From Peptococcaceae bacterium BRH_c23 (GTDB taxonomy: Bacteria > Bacillota_B > Desulfitobacteriia > Desulfitobacteriales > Desulfitobacteriaceae): DNA of 7,550 bases. The stretch's first letter is position 1, and the number at the start of each line of letters is the position of its first letter. Shown here one piece after another: positions 4,842 to 7,550 of the stretch. The notes below the pieces were generated by a model, which saw only the letters and a list, made by a program, of their open reading frames with translations, did no database searches and was not told where the DNA came from. The stretch lies in assembly GCA_000961805.1 (NCBI GenBank), contig LADV01000089.1, positions 1-7,550 of the forward strand. The letters run 5' to 3'. Position numbers and translations under genes: made by a program.

Positions 4842-5840
4842 TTACTTTGCGTCAATAGTATTTAGAATCGGTCCCTGCCAGTTTTCAAACCAAACCTGAC
4901 CTGTGTATCCATTAACATCAAGTTCCGCGTAATCCTTACCATCTTTCTGAACCATAAATTCATAGTAACCAGGAGCCAGTTCCGGTTTTCCGATTGAATA
5001 TCCTTGGCCCAATTTGGATACGAACTCTTGAGCACTCTTCGTGGCCTGTTCTTCGCTGACTGTAACCGCCCCGTTATTTCCCCAATTCATATGTCCATAT
5101 TTTGTATTCCACATAATATTTGGACCCATGTCAGTTATGATCTGTCCGCCATTCTTGTAAACCATAACTTCATAGGCTTTAGCCCCTGTCGCTCCCTCTT
5201 TGAGCTCTACTTCATATCCATTTGCAAATTCATAAAGTTCGGCCACAACGACGTCTTGGTTAAATTTTTGAATATATGCCTTAGCAATGGCTAGTGCTTG
5301 ATCAGATGTGGTGACTTCGCCATTTGTGAGGTCTACACCTAAGCTTTTTGCATCATAGCCGCCTCCCATCATGCCATAACCGCTACCGCCCATCATACCG
5401 TAACCGCTACCGCCCATCATACCGTAACCGCTACCGCCCATCATACCGTAACCGCCACTGTATCCATTAGCACCGAAACCTCCCATCATGCCATAACCAC
5501 CACCATATCCATTAGCACCGAAACCTCCCATCATCCCATAGCCTCCACCATTCCCATTAGTACCGAAGCCTCCCATCATTCCATAGCCTCCACCATATCC
5601 GTTGGGTCCTGGAGTGGTAAGCACATCAGAGTTATCATTTGGGGAAGACAGTGCTAAAGTTATAGGTTGAGGTGTCCCAAGCTGACTACTCTGTGTCGTT
5701 GTTTCAACTGTCTGTGTGAATCCAAGAGTTTGTCCCAACGATTTCACGGCACCTGAACCAGAGGTTAGGGCGAAAGCCGTACCCGAAAGCGCTATCACGC
5801 TTGCAATTGAGAGTCCTACAATCCATTTTGTCTTGTTCAT
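4842..5840 (-). CDS. Secreted YGMMGG-repeat protein with PepSY-like C-terminal domains
   Basis: The start is ATG 5840: AAAGGAGGA lies 7 nt before it. An in-frame TTG at 5864 would place that same Shine-Dalgarno inside the gene. The product has 332 residues. A signal peptide ends near TAFA (residue 24). Residues about 80-161 are Gly/Tyr/Met-rich with seven YGMMGG motifs: 15-residue units (GGGYGMMGGFGANGY type), then three 8-residue units (YGMMGGSG). The C-terminal half holds two PepSY-like modules (about 177-235 and 260-325), each with a Ser-x-(D/E)-(Q/E)-A helix start (TTSDQALAIA, VSEEQATKSA) followed by paired strands (YEVELKEG/YEVMVYKN and YEFMVQKDG/YAELDVNG). Paired Met could bind Cu(I), but that is inference. 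PepSY assignment is by eye. Confidence 0.8.
   Translation of the reverse strand: MNKTKWIVGLSIASVIALSGTAFALTSGSGAVKSLGQTLGFTQTVETTTQSSQLGTPQPITLALSSPNDNSDVLTTPGPNGYGGGYGMMGGFGTNGNGGGYGMMGGFGANGYGGGYGMMGGFGANGYSGGYGMMGGSGYGMMGGSGYGMMGGSGYGMMGGGYDAKSLGVDLTNGEVTTSDQALAIAKAYIQKFNQDVVVAELYEFANGYEVELKEGATGAKAYEVMVYKNGGQIITDMGPNIMWNTKYGHMNWGNNGAVTVSEEQATKSAQEFVSKLGQGYSIGKPELAPGYYEFMVQKDGKDYAELDVNGYTGQVWFENWQGPILNTIDAK
5377..5448. repeat. Three identical 24-bp tandem repeats
   Basis: Units 5377-5400, 5401-5424 and 5425-5448 are exact copies encoding an 8-residue YGMMGGSG-type unit. Exact identity at synonymous positions suggests recent expansion or ongoing copy-number change. Confidence 0.95.
5461..5595. 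repeat. Three 45-bp tandem repeats
   Basis: Units start at 5461, 5506 and 5551, each encoding a 15-residue Gly/Tyr/Met unit. They differ at several bases, so they are older than the neighbouring 24-bp array. A partial fourth unit follows from 5596. Confidence 0.9.
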
Positions 5841-5903
5841 TTCTTTTTCCTCCTTTAATTTCAACCAAGAATGTTTTCACAGCAACCCTGTCTTTATGTC
5901 TTA

Positions 5904-5957
5904 AGTATATTTAATCAATTCGATTATGCTGTGAATGAGTTATGAATTTCTTATGAA
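5904..5957 (-). promoter_or_regulatory. YGMMGG gene promoter with three 11-bp-phased boxes
   Basis: On the minus strand TTCATA, TTCATA and TTCACA start at 5957, 5946 and 5935, exactly 11 bp apart. The last box overlaps the -35 position, and a -10 TATACT lies at 5909-5904. Direct repeats with an 11-bp period are typical of OmpR/PhoB-family regulators (compare the PhoP box, TT-A-ACA type). The kinase at the left edge is a natural candidate for the cognate system, but that link is inferred. Confidence 0.65.
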
Positions 5958-5973
5958 TTTTCTCTCGAATTCG

Positions 5974-6039
5974 ATAAAACTCATAACAAAACTGTGAATT
6001 TCCCATTAAATAAGGGACTCTGATTGATTCAGAATCCCT
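5974..6039. repeat. Dispersed hairpin repeat, copy B
   Basis: This aligns with 2272-2338. The hairpin 6013-6023/6029-6039 pairs over 11 bp as minus-strand RNA with one G-U wobble. No gene ends just upstream of it on the minus strand, so it looks like a terminator left from a lost or moved gene. Confidence 0.55.
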
Positions 6040-6198
6040 CTAAGCAATAAACTGATTCGAACTCCACAGTGCTGAAGTCCAATTGAGTCGATAACGTGCG
6101 CCATCCCCTCGAAAATCCTAATCCGAACCGTTCTCTTCTGACGTTAATGGCTCAATTTTATGACAATTGCAAAAAAATCAAGTATAACAACCTTCTTT

Positions 6199-6221
6199 GC
6201 CCAAGCCCCTGGGCTTTTTTT
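6199..6221 (+). terminator. Orphan plus-strand terminator
   Basis: GCCCA (6199-6203) pairs with TGGGC (6210-6214) around 6 nt, followed by seven T. No plus-strand gene precedes it within 350 bp, apart from non-coding sequence, so its transcript is unknown. Confidence 0.6.
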
Positions 6222-6319
6222 AATTCCATAAACACCTGATAATCTTCCGTGCTGCCAGTGGAAGCTAGGACTAGCTACCATAATTTCTCTAATAGAACCA
6301 AACAATATTATGGCTTCTG

Positions 6320-6373
6320 TTCACAAGAAATTCATAAGTTTTTCATAGTAAGTTCATAAAAATCTGGTATCTT
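6320..6373 (+). promoter_or_regulatory. Promoter with four 11-bp-phased TTCACA/TTCATA boxes
   Basis: TTCACA at 6320 and TTCATA at 6331, 6342 and 6353 are exactly 11 bp apart. A possible -10, TATCTT, lies at 6368-6373. Box 3 stands 20 nt before this -10, the same distance as the nearest box in the YGMMGG promoter. No protein gene follows, so the target is unclear. Confidence 0.6.
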
Positions 6374-6379
6374 GAGTCT

Positions 6380-6455
6380 AGGGCTCCCCATGACAATGCA
6401 AGATTGGAAATCACGTGGCTTCAATTACTCCAGCAGGAAGACTTAGTCTTCTTTT
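6380..6455 (+). ncRNA. Candidate small RNA from the four-box promoter
   Basis: Starting from the predicted -10, a transcript of about 75 nt would end in the hairpin GAAGAC-TTA-GTCTTC (6437-6451) followed by TTTT. It also contains an 18-codon frame from ATG 6390, which lacks a Shine-Dalgarno and ends inside the hairpin. The terminator is weak. This rests on promoter and hairpin placement only. Confidence 0.25.
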
Positions 6456-6547
6456 CTATTGCTACGAGATTGTCGCTCATGTTGACTCTATAAATATTCT
6501 AATCGTCCAAGCAAACTTGACTGGATTTCTAAAACTCGGAAATATTC

Positions 6548-6587
6548 GGAAAGGCTCAGACCCTGAATAATCGGTCTGAGCCTTTCC
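6548..6587. other. Perfect 15-bp stem hairpin
   Basis: GGAAAGGCTCAGACC (6548-6562) pairs perfectly with 6573-6587 around a 10-nt loop. No T-run follows on either strand, so it is not a standard terminator. It could be an RNA 3' end, a processing site or a protein-binding dyad. Confidence 0.6.
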
Positions 6588-6658
6588 AGATCTTACGGCA
6601 TTCGTCCGTACACCTACGGCACATATATTCACCTTCCTGACAATGATTATCTTTCATT

Positions 6659-6691
6659 GAAAAAATCAAGCAGCCATGTAAGCTGCCTGAT
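6659..6691 (-). terminator. Terminator of Met-rich gene 2
   Basis: As minus-strand RNA, ATCAGGCAGC (6691-6682) pairs with GCTGCTTGAT (6674-6665), with one G-U pair, and runs into TTTTTT. It lies 7 nt past the stop at 6698. Confidence 0.85.
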
Positions 6692-6697
6692 CTCAAC

Positions 6698-7129
6698 TTA
6701 TCTTCCCATACTTCCCATGGATCCCATCATATTGTTGCCACTTGATTTTTGGGCTGGCTGTTGAGAAGCGTTTGAATTGTTCGGTTTGTTCGTTCCAGCC
6801 ATTCCTTGCGTGTGTTGGGAATTAATCATCTGGTCATTCATTTGAGTGTTCATAGGCATGTTTTGCATTTGATCATTCATGGACACGTTCGAACTCCTCA
6901 TTTGATCGTAGACATCTGTCTTAGATGGAACTGTTTGATCCGGCTGAGTGGTTTCTACCTGCTCAACTTCCGTGCTTGTAATATCATTGTTGTCCATATA
7001 AGCCTGTGCGTTCGAAGCTTTTGGCTGCATGTCCGTGGTATTTTTGCCGATTGTAGTAGCGTTCACGATCCCTGCCAATCCAAGTACCATAACTATTGAT
7101 AGTGAAACCATTAAAACTCTCTTCTTCAT
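6698..7129 (-). CDS. Secreted Met/Gln/Asn-rich protein, copy 2 (next to sigI)
   Basis: The product has 143 residues and is a close paralogue of the protein at 932-1408: near-identical signal peptide (cleavage near NA-TT), Glu/Thr/Asp-rich middle and Met-rich end. It has one QMQNMPMNT unit where copy 1 has three, and an extra GSM triplet in its tail (GSMGSMGR). It has no Cys and about 14 Met after the signal. Copper or silver binding outside the membrane is plausible from the Met spacing but unproven, and no named family is recognised. It is divergent from sigI across a 236-bp intergenic region, with its own SigI-like promoter and terminator. This complete context, unlike that of copy 1, suggests it is the parental locus. 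Confidence 0.8.
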   Translation of the reverse strand: MKKRVLMVSLSIVMVLGLAGIVNATTIGKNTTDMQPKASNAQAYMDNNDITSTEVEQVETTQPDQTVPSKTDVYDQMRSSNVSMNDQMQNMPMNTQMNDQMINSQHTQGMAGTNKPNNSNASQQPAQKSSGNNMMGSMGSMGR

Positions 7130-7218
7130 AATTCATTCAAATCCTTTCGTAATTCGTTACTTAGTGTTTGCTCTGTAACTCCAATACTTGAAGCAATTTG
7201 TGATCTTCAGTCTAGCTG

Positions 7219-7227
7219 TCACCTCCT
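7219..7227 (-). promoter_or_regulatory. Isolated strong Shine-Dalgarno in the copy 2 leader
   Basis: Minus-strand AGGAGGTGA at the same place as in copy 1, about 90 nt before the start codon and near the predicted 5' end. No start codon follows at normal spacing. Confidence 0.5.
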
Positions 7228-7242
7228 GTAGTCGCTAAAGTA

Positions 7243-7271
7243 TTCGTACACCTGTTTAATTATCGAGGGGT
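7243..7271 (-). promoter_or_regulatory. SigI-like promoter of Met-rich gene 2
   Basis: On the minus strand ACCCCT (7271-7266), 19 nt, CGAA (7246-7243). Compared with copy 1 the spacer differs at one base, which weakens the alternative SigA -35 (TCGATA instead of TTGATA) but leaves the SigI elements intact. Confidence 0.65.
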
Positions 7272-7310
7272 AGGTTGAGAAATTTTCTTGACAAACTTTT
7301 TTCACTGGGT

Positions 7311-7340
7311 ACCCCCTTAAATTTCTGATACATATACGAA
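7311..7340 (+). promoter_or_regulatory. SigI-like promoter of sigI (autoregulation)
   Basis: ACCCCC (7311-7316), 20 nt, CGAA (7337-7340), followed 25 nt later by the start codon. This closely matches the SigI consensus known from Bacillus subtilis, where sigI is autoregulated. Confidence 0.7.
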
Positions 7341-7365
7341 AATATCCATAAGTGGAGGGGTAGAA

Positions 7366-7550
7366 GTGCCAGAATTAACGATTCAGCAAACTTTACTACT
7401 AGCCAAAGAAGGAAACGAACTTATTAGAGAAGAGTTTATACAAAATCACAAGCCATTTATCATGAAAATCTGCTTCAACATCTGTAAACGCTATCTCACC
7501 TGGGGACATGATGACGAGCTAAGCATCGCTCTAGTCGCTTTTAATGAAGC
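7366..7550 (+). CDS. sigI: RNA polymerase sigma factor SigI, N-terminal part (runs off the window)
   Basis: GTG 7366 follows GGAGGGG by 5 nt. The 61 visible residues read through to the edge without a stop. They carry the N-terminal SigI pattern: an AKEGNELIREEFI helix, NHKPFIMKI, ICKRYLTWGHDDELSI and LVAFNEA, corresponding to sigma region 2 of the SigI family. SigI directs core RNA polymerase to ACCCCC/CGAA promoters. In Clostridia it is usually held by a membrane anti-sigma factor, RsgI, encoded just downstream, which would lie outside the window. The motif before this gene and the two Met-rich genes fits an autoregulated regulon. The identification is strong despite truncation. Confidence 0.88.
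   Translation, partial: MPELTIQQTLLLAKEGNELIREEFIQNHKPFIMKICFNICKRYLTWGHDDELSIALVAFNE

Larger units (their letters stand above)
5841..6697. other. Long intergenic region without a convincing gene
   Basis: Both strands are broken by stops throughout. The region holds the YGMMGG promoter, hairpin repeat B, a plus-strand terminator (6199-6221), a four-box promoter (6320-6373), a possible small RNA, a 15-bp-stem hairpin (6548-6587) and the terminator of Met-rich gene 2. Orphan terminators suggest a gene has been lost here. Confidence 0.6.
6695..7285. repeat. Long dispersed repeat, copy 2
   Basis: Partner of 929-1570. The leader and promoter (7130-7279) match copy 1 at most positions, about as well as the coding part, so non-coding sequence has been conserved or the copy is recent. 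Confidence 0.8.

Noticed and set aside
5004..5294. Plus-strand frame inside the YGMMGG/PepSY gene; similar frames at 2850-3047, 1973-2173 and 5716-5904
   Set aside because: None shows a ribosome binding site or recognisable domain, and each overlaps a well-supported gene or its upstream region.
5841..5864. Upstream TTG start adding eight residues to the YGMMGG protein
   Set aside because: The extra codons are the AAAGGAGGA ribosome binding site itself, and the signal peptide begins properly at 5840.
6006..6104. 32-codon minus-strand frame starting ATG 6104
   Set aside because: The GAGGGG before it touches the ATG with no spacing, the frame runs through a hairpin repeat, and no motif is seen.
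6390..6446. 18-codon peptide frame in the candidate small RNA
   Set aside because: There is no Shine-Dalgarno, and the stop lies inside the terminator-like hairpin; not reported as a gene.
7288..7293. TTGACA as a SigA -35 for sigI
   Set aside because: No acceptable -10 lies 16-19 nt downstream; that position is occupied by ACCCCC.

Overview
The window looks like a low-to-moderate-GC Firmicute chromosome. Strong AGGAGG-type ribosome binding sites, a SigI-family sigma factor, a c-di-AMP (ydaO-type) riboswitch and the protein styles all point to Clostridia. A Peptococcaceae member such as Desulfosporosinus or Desulfitobacterium is my best guess. That is inference from gene content, not a database match.

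Layout. (1) 1-881: 3' part of a membrane sensor histidine kinase, ending in a bidirectional terminator. (2) 932-1408, minus: a secreted Met/Gln/Asn-rich protein (copy 1), with a conserved leader and a SigI-like promoter. Beyond it, at 1572-1655, lies a decayed second copy of the kinase 3' end with its terminator. (3) 1654-2035, minus: a CopZ-type copper metallochaperone, possibly followed by a 30-residue small ORF. (4) 2384-3181, minus: a secreted NlpC/P60-fold protein under a c-di-AMP riboswitch. Both histidines expected at its active site are replaced. (5) 3517-4410, plus: a two-domain multicopper oxidase. It is followed by about 360 bp of non-coding DNA holding a 16-bp tandem repeat and a separate repeat of about 52 bp with strong base-pairing potential. 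(6) 4842-5840, minus: a secreted protein with seven YGMMGG motifs and a PepSY-like C-terminal half. Its promoter carries three 11-bp-phased TTCATA/TTCACA boxes. (7) 5841-6697: about 850 bp without a convincing gene. It contains a second, four-box promoter of the same type, a possible small RNA and several hairpins. (8) 6698-7129, minus: Met-rich protein copy 2. (9) 7366-end, plus: the start of sigI, divergent from copy 2.

How it may work together. Four proteins bind copper or carry plausible copper ligands: CopZ, the oxidase, the YGMMGG protein and the two Met-rich paralogues. They suggest a cell-surface copper handling island in an anaerobe. Three regulatory layers are visible: SigI-like promoters (ACCCC(C/T), 19-20 nt, CGAA) before both Met-rich genes and before sigI itself; OmpR/PhoB-type 11-bp direct repeats before the YGMMGG gene and one apparently gene-less locus, plausibly served by the two-component system whose kinase opens the window; and a c-di-AMP riboswitch before the NlpC/P60 gene. 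The copper function and these regulator-target links are inferred. The motifs, repeats and duplications are visible directly.
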